NCBI GenBank assembly: GCA_964587105.1
Contig: CAZPKG010000007.1
Span: 1-64,000 of the forward strand
Source of the DNA: JABWCQ01 sp964587105
GTDB taxonomy: Bacteria > Electryoneota > RPQS01
DNA: 64,000 nt
Direction of reading: 5' to 3'
The translations under genes and the position numbers were made by a program. The notes below the pieces were generated by a model. The model saw nothing but the letters and a program-made list of their open reading frames with translations. It had not been told where the DNA came from and ran no database searches. Shown one piece after another: positions 9,198 through 17,035 of the stretch. Numbering within the stretch: the first letter of the stretch is position 1; each line of letters begins with the position of its first letter.

Positions 9198-9635
9198 ATG
9201 AAATCACTCTTAAACTCAGCCGCTCGCGAGCAAATCCTGACTCGCTTTGACAGGTTCGCCGAATCATCCCCGCGCCAATGGGGCAAGATGTCGCACGCGC
9301 AGATGCTCGCGCATCTTATTGACCTCTTCGAGGTCACCTTTGCAGAACGGCCCGTCAACGAACGTAAAGGAATTATGAACTCAGCGTTTGGTCGCTGGTT
9401 CCTGTGCGTTATGCCACTCCCAAAAAACTCGCCAACCGACCCCGAGTATCTCAAGCGGCCAGCCGGTAACTTCGCCGAAGATAAGGCCCGCGTCATAGCT
9501 TACATCAAACGATTCGCCGAGCCTGACAAGCACACCTTTGGAATCAGCCCGTGGGTAGGAAAGATGAGCCCCTCGCAATGGGCGAAGTCCCATTACACAC
9601 ATCTTGATCATCACCTCAGACAATTCGGTTGCTAA
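9198..9635 (+). CDS. DUF1569 family protein (DinB-like four-helix fold)
   Basis: A 145-residue cytosolic protein. GKMSHAQMLAHLIDL and the C-terminal KSHYTHLDHHLRQF are the two conserved blocks of the DUF1569 family, which belongs to the DinB/YfiT metal-binding four-helix superfamily. The His residues in these blocks are the likely metal ligands. The family has no established reaction. The Shine-Dalgarno GGAGG is eight bases before the ATG. It lies 46 bp after recQ and may be co-transcribed with it. Three more DinB-fold genes occur at 20-23.4 kb. Confidence 0.8.
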   Translation: MKSLLNSAAREQILTRFDRFAESSPRQWGKMSHAQMLAHLIDLFEVTFAERPVNERKGIMNSAFGRWFLCVMPLPKNSPTDPEYLKRPAGNFAEDKARVIAYIKRFAEPDKHTFGISPWVGKMSPSQWAKSHYTHLDHHLRQFGC

Positions 9636-9642
9636 AAAAGAA

Positions 9643-9666
9643 AACCCCGCTCTATCCAGCGAGGTT
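9643..9666. terminator. Hairpin between convergent DUF1569 and purC genes
   Basis: AACCCCGCT pairs with AGCGAGGTT (one mismatch) across a six-base loop. On the minus strand it is followed by TTTTCTTTTTT, so it can terminate purC. On the plus strand it has only a short T run and may also stop the DUF1569 transcript. Confidence 0.7.
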
Positions 9667-9675
9667 TGTCACTCA

Positions 9676-9752
9676 ACCGCCGTTGTGGGTCTCCAGACCC
9701 GCAATGGCAGCTTGTTCGCCGAGCGTGGGCGTCCTCGCCCCGCCGGAATCTG
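9676..9752 (+). repeat. Adjacent family B and family D palindromes
   Basis: Bases 9676-9709 carry a hairpin with a 14-bp stem (GCCGTTGTGGGTCT pairing with AGACCCGCAATGGC, two wobble pairs). The only other copy seen in the window is at 49505-49538. Bases 9717-9752 are the short form of the family D element (CCGAGCGTGGGCG ... CGCCCCGCCGGAATCTG). Both sit between the terminator and the purC stop codon, inside the purC 3' untranslated region. Confidence 0.7.
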
Positions 9753-9760
9753 GATAGCAA

Positions 9761-10624
9761 TTACGCCATCAGTTTCCTGGCAATCTCTTCATACGCCGCC
9801 GCCGTCTTCTTGACGATATCATTCGGCAACTCCGGCCCCGGAGGAGTTTTGTCCCACTCAAGAGTCTCAAGATAGTTGCGGACGATCTGCTTGTCAAAAC
9901 TTTTCTGGTCACGACCCGGTGCATAGTCATCAGCCGGCCAAAATCTTGAACTGTCCGGCGTCAGCACCTCGTCACATAAACAAAGCTCGCCGTCAATAAT
10001 ACCAAACTCGAACTTCGTATCGGCAATCAAAATCCCCCGTGTCTTGGCGTAGTCCCGACCCGATGAGTAAATCTCAATCGAGAGGTCGCGTAGCTTCGTC
10101 CCCATCTCCACTCCCACAATATCGCACATCCGCTCGAAATCGATATTCTCATCGTGCCCCGTCGCGGCCTTCGTTGCCGGAGTAAACAACGGCTCTGGGA
10201 ATTGTGCGCAATGTTCAAGCCCTTCCGACAATCTGTGTCCGCACACCGACCCCGTCTTCTTGTAATCCTTCCAGCCTGAGCCGGTGATAAAACCGCGCAC
10301 CACGCATTCCACCTGCAGCATCTCGGCCTTCTTCACCACCTCCACCTGACCCGGATCCGTATTCTCAAGCGAAGCCGCAAACTCGTTAACGAACTCCGCG
10401 TGGCCTTCGCGTGCGATGTGATTTCCGCACAACGATTCAAAGCGCTTCATCCAAAAACGTGTGAGCGTGTTCAGCGTCGCGCCCTTATTCGGAATCGGAG
10501 TCGGCAGAATCACGTCGAATGCGGATACGCGATTTGAAGTCACAAACACCAAATGGCGCTCGTCAAACTCGTAAATATCGCGAACTTTGCCGCGACCCAA
10601 AAGCGGAAGTGCAACTGTGTTCAT
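9761..10624 (-). CDS. purC: SAICAR synthetase (phosphoribosylaminoimidazole-succinocarboxamide synthase)
   Basis: Purine biosynthesis enzyme that joins CAIR and aspartate with ATP to make SAICAR. It starts with LLGRGKVRDIYE, the conserved N-terminal nucleotide-binding block. It has SNRVSAFDVILP, a RGFITGSGWKDY block, and IIVDTKFEFG- and DEVLTPDSSRFW-type motifs. At 287 residues it is the longer, yeast ADE1-like form rather than the ~240-residue E. coli form. It is the last gene of a minus-strand run and has no clear Shine-Dalgarno. The transcript ends at the hairpin at 9643. Confidence 0.95.
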   Translation of the reverse strand: MNTVALPLLGRGKVRDIYEFDERHLVFVTSNRVSAFDVILPTPIPNKGATLNTLTRFWMKRFESLCGNHIAREGHAEFVNEFAASLENTDPGQVEVVKKAEMLQVECVVRGFITGSGWKDYKKTGSVCGHRLSEGLEHCAQFPEPLFTPATKAATGHDENIDFERMCDIVGVEMGTKLRDLSIEIYSSGRDYAKTRGILIADTKFEFGIIDGELCLCDEVLTPDSSRFWPADDYAPGRDQKSFDKQIVRNYLETLEWDKTPPGPELPNDIVKKTAAAYEEIARKLMA

Positions 10625-10667
10625 AGATTGAGAAGAGTGGGGGAGAGAGGGAAAAAGAGAGAACAGA

Positions 10668-11465
10668 TTACTTGAGTAGCATCTTCACCGCAACTAACAC
10701 GAGATAGGCGGCAAATAAAATCCGAAAGACCTTTACGCTTCCGCCTTGATTGAGTTTGCTGCCGAAAGGGCCGCCAAGCAATGAGCCAACCAAAATCGGC
10801 ACGGCATAAACCAAATACACATAACCAAAAGTCCACTGCGGCAAATCGGGCACATGCCAGCCGTTGATGACATAGCCCGTAACTCCGGCAATTGCGGTCA
10901 CAATTCCGACCATGCTGCTCGTGCCGACTGTGAACTCCGCAGGTACTTTGATTACAAACATCATCACCGGAACCATCAGCACTCCACCGGCGACTCCGAT
11001 GTAAGCTGATAAAAATCCGGTCGCGGCGCCTAACAATAGAAACGGCAGCGCATGAAAATGAAACTCACCGCCCGGATGACCCTTGAGCGGAGAAACAAAA
11101 ATCGCGGCACTGATTAAGGCAAAGATCGCAAAGAAAATTCTTAGCACGTCGGGCGAAGAATTTGCCGAAGCCCAAGAACCGACAAACGAGAACATCAACG
11201 CGGTTGTGGCAATCGCTTTGAAACCTTGCCAATGCACTCGGTTCGCACGCGCATAGGTTAAGCCCGCCGAGGCCGATGTTCCTAAAATTGCAAAGAGTGT
11301 CGAGCTAAAAACCAGAGGATAGCGAACCGTTTCCGGAATCTGTTGCGCGGCGCTGAGCGCGAGCAGCACCGGCGTGATAATAAGCGCACCACCGATGCCG
11401 AGGTAGCCGCCGAGTACTCCGGCCACAACCCCCAACAAAAATAGCCCGCTTATCTCAAGCAGCAA
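10668..11465 (-). CDS. TauE/SafE family membrane permease
   Basis: A polytopic inner-membrane protein of 265 residues with about eight hydrophobic segments. The N-terminal GVVAGVLGGYLGIGGALIITPVLL is the family hallmark (split here: GVVAGVLGG, YLGIGGALI). It is repeated in the second half as GFLSAYIGVAGGVLMVPVM, showing the internal duplication typical of the family. Members export or import small organosulfur or organic anions such as sulfite, sulfoacetate or taurine. The substrate here is unknown. The TTG start lies six bases after the protease stop and has GGAGAG upstream, so it is co-transcribed with the protease gene. Confidence 0.88.
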   Translation of the reverse strand: MLLEISGLFLLGVVAGVLGGYLGIGGALIITPVLLALSAAQQIPETVRYPLVFSSTLFAILGTSASAGLTYARANRVHWQGFKAIATTALMFSFVGSWASANSSPDVLRIFFAIFALISAAIFVSPLKGHPGGEFHFHALPFLLLGAATGFLSAYIGVAGGVLMVPVMMFVIKVPAEFTVGTSSMVGIVTAIAGVTGYVINGWHVPDLPQWTFGYVYLVYAVPILVGSLLGGPFGSKLNQGGSVKVFRILFAAYLVLVAVKMLLK

Positions 11466-11471
11466 GTGCGA

Positions 11472-13154
11472 TTACTCTCCGTTCGAATTCGTGCTGTCGC
11501 TTACCGCGAGCAGTTTGCCGTATTCTTTGCCATTGTTCAAAACTTCCACCGCGCGCAAAATCTGCGGATCGCTGTCGAAACTTGCTTCAATGCGACCCGT
11601 TGCGCCGTACAGGGAATTGCCAAGCTCAGTTTCCAGACTGTTCTTGATGAACGGGCGCTCCTTCTGGAAATCCCGATCGCGAACCATGCTCAAATAGTGT
11701 TCAAGATGCGCAAAGTCCCCTTCGGCTTCCTGCTCCATTTCAAAAGTCTTCAAGATTTCGCGCAGCGCCTTGAGTTCTTTTTCGCCGTCCACCGCGTAGC
11801 TGAAATTCTTCTGCTTCAGCCATTCGGAAAACTGAGCAATCATCTCATCGGACACCTTTGCATCCGTTACTTCCGGATGCTGTGCCAAATACTCCGTCAC
11901 AAAATCAAAGAACGTTCCCTGTCTCCACAACTCTACTCCGAGTTGCTCGGGCTGAGGTGTTTCAACCATGATGTCCGGCTCGATACCACCGCCGCCAATT
12001 ACTTTGCGGCCATTGCGTGTCGTGAAGCCGGAGTCCGCCGATTCTTCAATCGGAGAAATGACCAGCGTAGTATCTTCATCGCTGAAATAATCTACTTTTT
12101 GAATCAAACGGCCCGACGGCGTGAAATATTTCGCAGTCGTAAGTTTCAAGGCTTCGCCGGTTTCAAATGAAATCACCGACTGCACAAGCCCTTTGCCAAA
12201 CGTCGGCTCGCCGATCAGCACTCCGCGATCCAAATCCTGAATCGCTCCTGCCACAATTTCCGAAGCCGAAGCCGAACCGCCGTCCACCAAAACCGCTAAC
12301 GGCAAATCTTTGGCAACCGGATCGCTCGCAAGCTTAAACGTACGGTTTGCATCCGGTGTGCGGCCCTTTGTCGAAACAACGACCTCGCCTTTGTCCAAGA
12401 ACTTCTGCAATACACCGACTGCGGCGCTCATCAAACCGCCCGGATTGCCGCGCAGGTCCAATATCAGAGCTTCCATTCCTTTGCTCTGCAAATCAGTCAA
12501 AGCTACGTCAAGCTCACCTTGTGCGCGCGTCGAAAAATGCGCAAGTTTGATATAACCGATTCCCGGTTCGACAAACCCGCTATAGGGTACGTCCTTGACG
12601 TCAATCACCTGTCGAGTCAAATCAAATTCAATCGGCTCCAACGCGCCGGGACGCTCTACCTTAATCTTGACGTGCGTGTCAGGCTCACCGCGCAAAAACC
12701 GCGAAGCGTCGCGCGTCGTCATGCCCACCGTCGAGTGCCCATCCACTTCGATCACTTTGTCGCCGCTCCGAATACCCACACGCTGAGCGGGGGAGTCGTC
12801 CATCGCGCTGATCACCGTAAGATACTTGGCTTCGCCGCGCACGCCGATTTCAATCCCGACGCCGCCGTATTTGCCGTAGGTTATCACGTCGAGATCGTCC
12901 GTGTCTTCCTCCGGAATGTAGGTGGTGTAAGGATCAAGCGTCTCGAGCATACCGTTGATTCCGGCTTGCACGAACTCGTCCGGATCAATCTGATCGACAT
13001 AGCGCAAGCTGATTTCACGATAGATATCACCAAATAATCCCATGTTGTGATGAATCTTCGCATACAGTTCATCGGCAGACATGGGGCGCGCTTCGGCAAA
13101 CACCGACAGCGGCATGAGCAGCGACACCAGCAAGAGCAGCAATCGTCTGTGCAT
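11472..13154 (-). CDS. C-terminal processing protease, S41 family (CtpA/Prc-like)
   Basis: A periplasmic serine protease that trims or degrades proteins from their C-termini. A signal peptide (about residues 1-20, ending VFAEA) is followed by an N-terminal helical region and a PDZ domain (GGVGIEIGV ... VGIRSGDKVIEVDG). The S41 core has GYIKLAHFS, LRGNPGG, GSASASEIVAGA with the catalytic Ser, and FGKGLVQSV with the catalytic Lys. A C-terminal extension of about 160 residues is charged and helical. The Shine-Dalgarno AGGA is 11 bases before the ATG. It sits between tmk and the permease in the same run. Confidence 0.93.
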   Translation of the reverse strand: MHRRLLLLLVSLLMPLSVFAEARPMSADELYAKIHHNMGLFGDIYREISLRYVDQIDPDEFVQAGINGMLETLDPYTTYIPEEDTDDLDVITYGKYGGVGIEIGVRGEAKYLTVISAMDDSPAQRVGIRSGDKVIEVDGHSTVGMTTRDASRFLRGEPDTHVKIKVERPGALEPIEFDLTRQVIDVKDVPYSGFVEPGIGYIKLAHFSTRAQGELDVALTDLQSKGMEALILDLRGNPGGLMSAAVGVLQKFLDKGEVVVSTKGRTPDANRTFKLASDPVAKDLPLAVLVDGGSASASEIVAGAIQDLDRGVLIGEPTFGKGLVQSVISFETGEALKLTTAKYFTPSGRLIQKVDYFSDEDTTLVISPIEESADSGFTTRNGRKVIGGGGIEPDIMVETPQPEQLGVELWRQGTFFDFVTEYLAQHPEVTDAKVSDEMIAQFSEWLKQKNFSYAVDGEKELKALREILKTFEMEQEAEGDFAHLEHYLSMVRDRDFQKERPFIKNSLETELGNSLYGATGRIEASFDSDPQILRAVEVLNNGKEYGKLLAVSDSTNSNGE

Positions 13155-13178
13155 TATGGCACGTCCTGTTACAGTGAA

Positions 13179-13796
13179 TTAAACCGGCAAGTGGGCGGCA
13201 ATCGCCGCTTTGACCTGCGCAAAAACTTCATCCTCATTCGCCCGCGCGTCGATTTTCTTGACCCGCGTCGGGTGGCGGTAGCACAACTCAAGATAAGCCT
13301 GTCTGACCGCCTCGAAAAATTCTCGTGGATTCTGCTCCAATCGGTCCGGCGCGGCGCCCGTCGCCTGTCTGCGCGCCACCGATGTTTCGTAGTCCACATC
13401 CAAATAGAGTGTCAAATCGGGCGTTAAGTTCCCGGTGACAAAAACGTTCACCGCTTCGATCTCTTCGACCCCCAATTCGCGGCCGGCCCCTTGGTAAACC
13501 GTTGAAGAATCTGCGTAGCGGTCCACCAGCGCAATCGCGCGCGGCTTGCGAAGATGCGGAAGCAAAATCTCTTCCACCAACTGCGCCCGCGAGGCCGAAT
13601 AGAGTAAATACTCCGCGCGCCCGGTCAAATGGCTGGTCGGATCAAGTAACAAATCCCGAATCTTCTCACCCGCCGCCGTGCCCCCCGGTTCGCGGGTCAG
13701 TAGTACATCGTATCTCGCGCTGGTCAGCCAAGCGACCGTTCTCGTAAGCTGAGTGGACTTTCCCGAGCCGTCAATACCCTCAAAGTTAATCAACAT
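13179..13796 (-). CDS. tmk: Thymidylate kinase
   Basis: Phosphorylates dTMP to dTDP. It has FEGIDGSGKSTQ (P-loop), LLTREPGGTAAGEKIRDLLL (the DR/RE block binding dTMP) and DRYADSSTVYQGAGRELG (the DRY motif plus the lid). The LID has an R-rich segment (SVARRQATGAAPDRLE). Its 205 residues match the family. The start overlaps the end of lgt by 11 bp, so the two are coupled. Confidence 0.95.
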   Translation of the reverse strand: MLINFEGIDGSGKSTQLTRTVAWLTSARYDVLLTREPGGTAAGEKIRDLLLDPTSHLTGRAEYLLYSASRAQLVEEILLPHLRKPRAIALVDRYADSSTVYQGAGRELGVEEIEAVNVFVTGNLTPDLTLYLDVDYETSVARRQATGAAPDRLEQNPREFFEAVRQAYLELCYRHPTRVKKIDARANEDEVFAQVKAAIAAHLPV

Positions 13797-14604
13797 GTGC
13801 GGCTGGCGCGTCCGGTGCGCTCTTGCGAGTGATCAGGTAGATTCCGACGATCATCATCCCCACTGAGATGATGCGTGAAAAAGTAATCAAATGCAGGCCG
13901 ATGTGTCCGAAGATCATCCCCTCTTCGTACCATCTGAGTCCCTCGACAAAATATCTCCACACGCCGTATAGCGTCAGAAAATACCCCGTCAAAACTCCCA
14001 CCTTGAGCGTAATCTTGTCGCGCCACAGCAGAAAGGCAAACAGCACCAACATCGCAATGGTTTCATAAAGCTGTGTCGGATGAATGTGCTGACCGGGATA
14101 GATTGAACCTGCTAAACTCGAATCGGGAAACACAACCCCCCACGGCAAGTCACAGGTGTTTCCAAAACAGCAGCCGTTCAAAAAGCAACCGACACGACCA
14201 AACGCGATACCCAACGCGAGCGACGGAATCATAATATCCGTCACATTCAGAAAACTCGTCCCCCGCTTTTTCGCCATCCAATAGGCGCCGCCGAATCCCG
14301 CCACCACTCCGCCCAGTAACACAAGCCCGGCAATTCCGATGGTTCCGTCAGATTGAATCGGCGAGATGATGTCGAGCATCCGGCCTTCAAACTCTTTCCA
14401 ATGCGTGATTACATAGGCGACGCGACCGCCGCCCAGTCCAAACAACAGCGAGGCGACAGCGATATCGACAATCGAATTGCCCGGGACACCGCGTTTGGGC
14501 GCGCGCTTAGAAGCAATCCAAATTCCAAATCCAAACGCCAGCGCCAGCATCAAGCCATAGCTGTGCAGCGCAAAAGGACCAATCTTAAATAGTTCTGGAT
14601 GCAA
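13786..14604 (-). CDS. lgt: Prolipoprotein diacylglyceryl transferase
   Basis: An inner-membrane enzyme that attaches diacylglycerol to the lipobox Cys of prolipoproteins. Several lipoprotein substrates are encoded in this window. Seven hydrophobic segments are visible, with the signature GRVGCFLNGCCFG and the conserved HPTQLYE. I place the start at the TTG at 14604, giving MHPELFKIGPFALHSYGL, the usual family N-terminus, with AAGG six bases upstream and no overlap with the HEPN gene. A longer frame to 14697 would run through the HEPN coding sequence. The protein is about 272 residues. Confidence 0.93.
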   Translation of the reverse strand: MHPELFKIGPFALHSYGLMLALAFGFGIWIASKRAPKRGVPGNSIVDIAVASLLFGLGGGRVAYVITHWKEFEGRMLDIISPIQSDGTIGIAGLVLLGGVVAGFGGAYWMAKKRGTSFLNVTDIMIPSLALGIAFGRVGCFLNGCCFGNTCDLPWGVVFPDSSLAGSIYPGQHIHPTQLYETIAMLVLFAFLLWRDKITLKVGVLTGYFLTLYGVWRYFVEGLRWYEEGMIFGHIGLHLITFSRIISVGMMIVGIYLITRKSAPDAPAAHVD

Positions 14605-14612
14605 GTAATACC

Positions 14613-14984
14613 TTAGGGCAGAGAGCCGAGTTTCTTTAAAATACTTTCTGCTGTAAGAACTGCGTTTTCTGCCATTCGGTCTTTCACATTTCTCCAATCG
14701 TGATAGTCAGCAATTACCCTATCAGCAATTAATCTGTCTAAGTCTTCGCCGATTTCGATTTCGGTTAAATCAACAGAGCGTTTGTACTCATCAATAACTA
14801 GCGTGTGTCCAAACTTGCCATTCTTATGCACAAGGCCTTTCTTGCTTTTTGCCATATTAAAAGCTGCATAATAGGCTCTGCTCACAGCGTTTCGATTGTC
14901 ACATTCTTGGTTGACATTTGACAAAGGATTTTGTCCAACTAACTCTTGGGCAAAGTAGTAGTACTGAAGCCAATCAAAGCTCAT
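14613..14984 (-). CDS. HEPN-domain protein with candidate RNase motif
   Basis: A 123-residue, mostly helical protein. NAVSRAYYAAFNMAK (residues 32-46) and LIADRVIADYHDW are the two helices typical of HEPN domains. Arg89-x5-His95 fits the Rx4-6H catalytic motif of HEPN ribonucleases, many of which act as toxins or defence effectors. Whether this one cleaves RNA is inference. The ATG overlaps the stop of the upstream gene by four bases, so it is translationally coupled as the third gene of an AT-rich cassette. The ordinary rsmI and lgt genes flank the cassette. Confidence 0.7.
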   Translation of the reverse strand: MSFDWLQYYYFAQELVGQNPLSNVNQECDNRNAVSRAYYAAFNMAKSKKGLVHKNGKFGHTLVIDEYKRSVDLTEIEIGEDLDRLIADRVIADYHDWRNVKDRMAENAVLTAESILKKLGSLP

Positions 14985-15484
14985 AGGAAGTCCAGCCTGA
15001 TCGTTATGTTACGACGAATATGGCTTGACTGCTTTAGCCACCATTTTGTGTCAAACTCTCGAAGTTGTTTTCTCGCTGTTACAACGATCGAGTTGACTAT
15101 GATTGAAATGACCGGTCGCGAGCAACCATCTTCGGGATCAAACAGCACTGATTCCTTTACTGATGCGCCTGGAAAAAACTTAACCACATTGTCGAATATA
15201 GAAAACAAAGTGCTTTCCGAAATATTGCGCGAGGTACAAAGTTCCACAAACTCTTGATCAGTCCAATGATACTGCAATGTGCTTAATGCGCGTTCGCTTG
15301 CTATTTCAAATGGCCAAGCAATTGGCACAGTTATTTGTGCTGAAGACCAATTCTGGTCAACATAGCGCTCACGATTACCGATGGGCAAGAGATTCCTTGA
15401 CTGCTCATAATACCTCTTGCCATACATGGCCCGCTGGTAGGAAATAGCAGCACGTTTATCAGCGATTTGATCAGCTAGCAACAT
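14981..15484 (-). CDS. Unknown protein, middle gene of HEPN cassette
   Basis: A protein of about 167 residues with no signal peptide or membrane segment. I do not recognise a family. I place the start at the ATG at 15484, which has GAAGGG upstream and overlaps the preceding gene by 14 bp. A longer frame to 15556 has no ribosome site. The sequence is rich in Arg, Ser and aromatic residues and has two conserved-looking stretches (WPFEIASERALSTLQYHW and a beta-rich VISIIVNSIVVTAR). Tight overlap with both neighbours suggests it works with the TIGR04255 and HEPN proteins. Base composition is visibly more AT-rich than in lgt or rsmI. Confidence 0.65.
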   Translation of the reverse strand: MLLADQIADKRAAISYQRAMYGKRYYEQSRNLLPIGNRERYVDQNWSSAQITVPIAWPFEIASERALSTLQYHWTDQEFVELCTSRNISESTLFSIFDNVVKFFPGASVKESVLFDPEDGCSRPVISIIVNSIVVTARKQLREFDTKWWLKQSSHIRRNITIRLDFL

Positions 15485-16220
15485 TATTGAAGACCCTTCT
15501 CGCTTCTTCCGTAATTGAGGACTCGAACGCAGTTTCGATAGATTCGTGTGCACCATTGAGCCAAGTTATTACATCTGCTAATTCCACACTAATATTTGAA
15601 GATGACTGCGCGGTAATGTCCATTCGGAATTTATACTCGGTGTCTGATTCATCAATGTTACCACATTCTAAAGTCAGGTAGGTGTCATTCTTGCAGTCAA
15701 CTTCGATCCCCCAAAGAAAAGATCGAAGCTGCACGGCCAAGTGGTCTTTGAAAGGATTTTGAGGGCCGATATTGAAAAACTTGTCAGCAGACGGCCAATT
15801 GGTAACGATGTCTGGCCGGTTAAGATACTGTAACTTAACAGATTTTATTGCAACTGGATGCGCAAGATCGAGGAACAAAGAAAAATCTGTCTTGAATCGG
15901 TCAACGAAATTATCCCAGCTGTCATACGGACGGAGGCGATTAAAAATGATATTCCCAGGGCCAAGTTGAATAACGTTTAGCTCATCTTCACTCCAGAATT
16001 GGGCTCTTGCTTGCTGGTTTACAATTGGTGCAATGCCAGCCTCACTCTTTCGTACTTCAAGATTAAGTAAGTTTGTTTGCTTCTTTCTTGGATATCTGTC
16101 TGAGACTTTTGAATACAAGATGCCTGGAAGTGTTTGATCCCATCCACCGTCAGTTTCAAATGCAATGTCAATTATAGCTTCTTGCACCGGTGAGTTGAGA
16201 TAAATGTTCTTTGCTTGCAT
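15471..16220 (-). CDS. TIGR04255 family protein
   Basis: A 249-residue cytosolic protein. It matches my memory of the sporadically distributed TIGR04255 family: an N-terminal YLNSPVQEAIIDIAFE, a central VIQLGPGNIIFNRLRPYDSW, a KLQYLNRPDIV block, and a C-terminal WLNGAHESIETAFESSITEEAR. The family has no established function and is patchily distributed, as expected for transferred accessory genes. The ATG at 16220 lies one base after the rsmI stop, with its Shine-Dalgarno AAAGGA inside the end of rsmI. A longer frame to 16310 would run back into rsmI. It is the first gene of a three-gene AT-rich cassette. Confidence 0.8.
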   Translation of the reverse strand: MQAKNIYLNSPVQEAIIDIAFETDGGWDQTLPGILYSKVSDRYPRKKQTNLLNLEVRKSEAGIAPIVNQQARAQFWSEDELNVIQLGPGNIIFNRLRPYDSWDNFVDRFKTDFSLFLDLAHPVAIKSVKLQYLNRPDIVTNWPSADKFFNIGPQNPFKDHLAVQLRSFLWGIEVDCKNDTYLTLECGNIDESDTEYKFRMDITAQSSSNISVELADVITWLNGAHESIETAFESSITEEARRVFNNVAS

Positions 16221-16221
16221 C

Positions 16222-16947
16222 TTAATGTCCTTTGAATTCAGAAATTGTTTCGCTATCATCCGTTCCCGCGACAACAACGACAAATTCGCCGCGAGGTTCG
16301 TGTTGTTCAAAATGGGCGATTGCTTCGCTTAGATTGCCGCGCACGATCTCTTCATAAACTTTTGTCAGTTCGCGGCAGACAGCGACTTTGCGGTTACCCA
16401 AATACTCGTGCAATTCCGAGAGCGTCTTTTGGATTCTATGAACGCTTTCGTATAAAACAATTGTGCGCGGCTCGGTGGCCAAAAATTTGAGTCTTGTCTG
16501 CCTGCCTTTTTTGTGCGGCAGAAATCCCTCAAACACAAACTTGTCCGTTCTAAGCCCTGACAACACCAGCGCGGGAATCAACGCCGCCGGGCCGGGAATC
16601 GTGATGACATTGTAACCTGCCTGAAGTGCGGCACTCACGAGTAATGTGCCCGGATCGCTGATGCCCGGCGTGCCCGCGTCACTAACCAGTGCCACACGTT
16701 TGCCCAGCGCAAGCTGTTCAACCACCCAAATCAATTTCGTTCGCAGGTTGTGCGCGCCGTAACTTGTCGTCGGAACCTGAATCGCATAGTGATCGAGCAG
16801 CCGCTTGGAATGCCGCGTGTCTTCGCAGAGCAAGACGTCCGCCGCTTTCAAAATCTCAATCGCGCGAAACGAAATGTCCGCCAAATTGCCGATCGGCGTG
16901 GCCACAACCGCCAACGTCGCGGCGGGGAATTGCGAAGTTTCACTCAC
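16222..16947 (-). CDS. rsmI: 16S rRNA 2'-O-ribose C1402 methyltransferase
   Basis: Methylates the 2'-O of C1402 in 16S rRNA with S-adenosylmethionine. It is a tetrapyrrole-methylase-fold protein: VVATPIGNLADISFRA (start of the fold), CEDTRHSKRLLDHY, LVSDAGTPGISDPG (SAM site) and FEGFLPHKKG are all present, as is VYEEIVRG. The frame extends to a GTG at 16980, but that lies inside the terminator hairpin of the preceding gene. The GTG at 16947 (MSETSQFPAATLAVV) is the more likely start, although I see no good Shine-Dalgarno. Its 3' end carries the ribosome site for the TIGR04255 gene. Confidence 0.93.
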   Translation of the reverse strand: MSETSQFPAATLAVVATPIGNLADISFRAIEILKAADVLLCEDTRHSKRLLDHYAIQVPTTSYGAHNLRTKLIWVVEQLALGKRVALVSDAGTPGISDPGTLLVSAALQAGYNVITIPGPAALIPALVLSGLRTDKFVFEGFLPHKKGRQTRLKFLATEPRTIVLYESVHRIQKTLSELHEYLGNRKVAVCRELTKVYEEIVRGNLSEAIAHFEQHEPRGEFVVVVAGTDDSETISEFKGH

Positions 16948-16950
16948 AAC

Positions 16951-16995
16951 AAAAAAAAGACGAGGCCGGGACTCTCGCACGAGAGTCCCCGGCCT
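16951..16995 (-). terminator. Rho-independent terminator of lat
   Basis: On the minus strand a ~15-bp stem (AGGCCGGGGACTCTCG pairing with CGAGAGTCCCGGCCT, one bulged base) is followed by CG and TCTTTTTTTT. It ends just before the rsmI start, so rsmI must have its own promoter or depend on read-through. Confidence 0.92.
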
Positions 16996-17035
16996 GTTTG
17001 ATCATTCCAACCAGTCGAATATGTCAAAGCCCGCA

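Noticed and set aside
16948..16980. Earlier GTG start for rsmI
   Set aside because: It lies inside the lat terminator stem and would add residues not seen at the start of the family.
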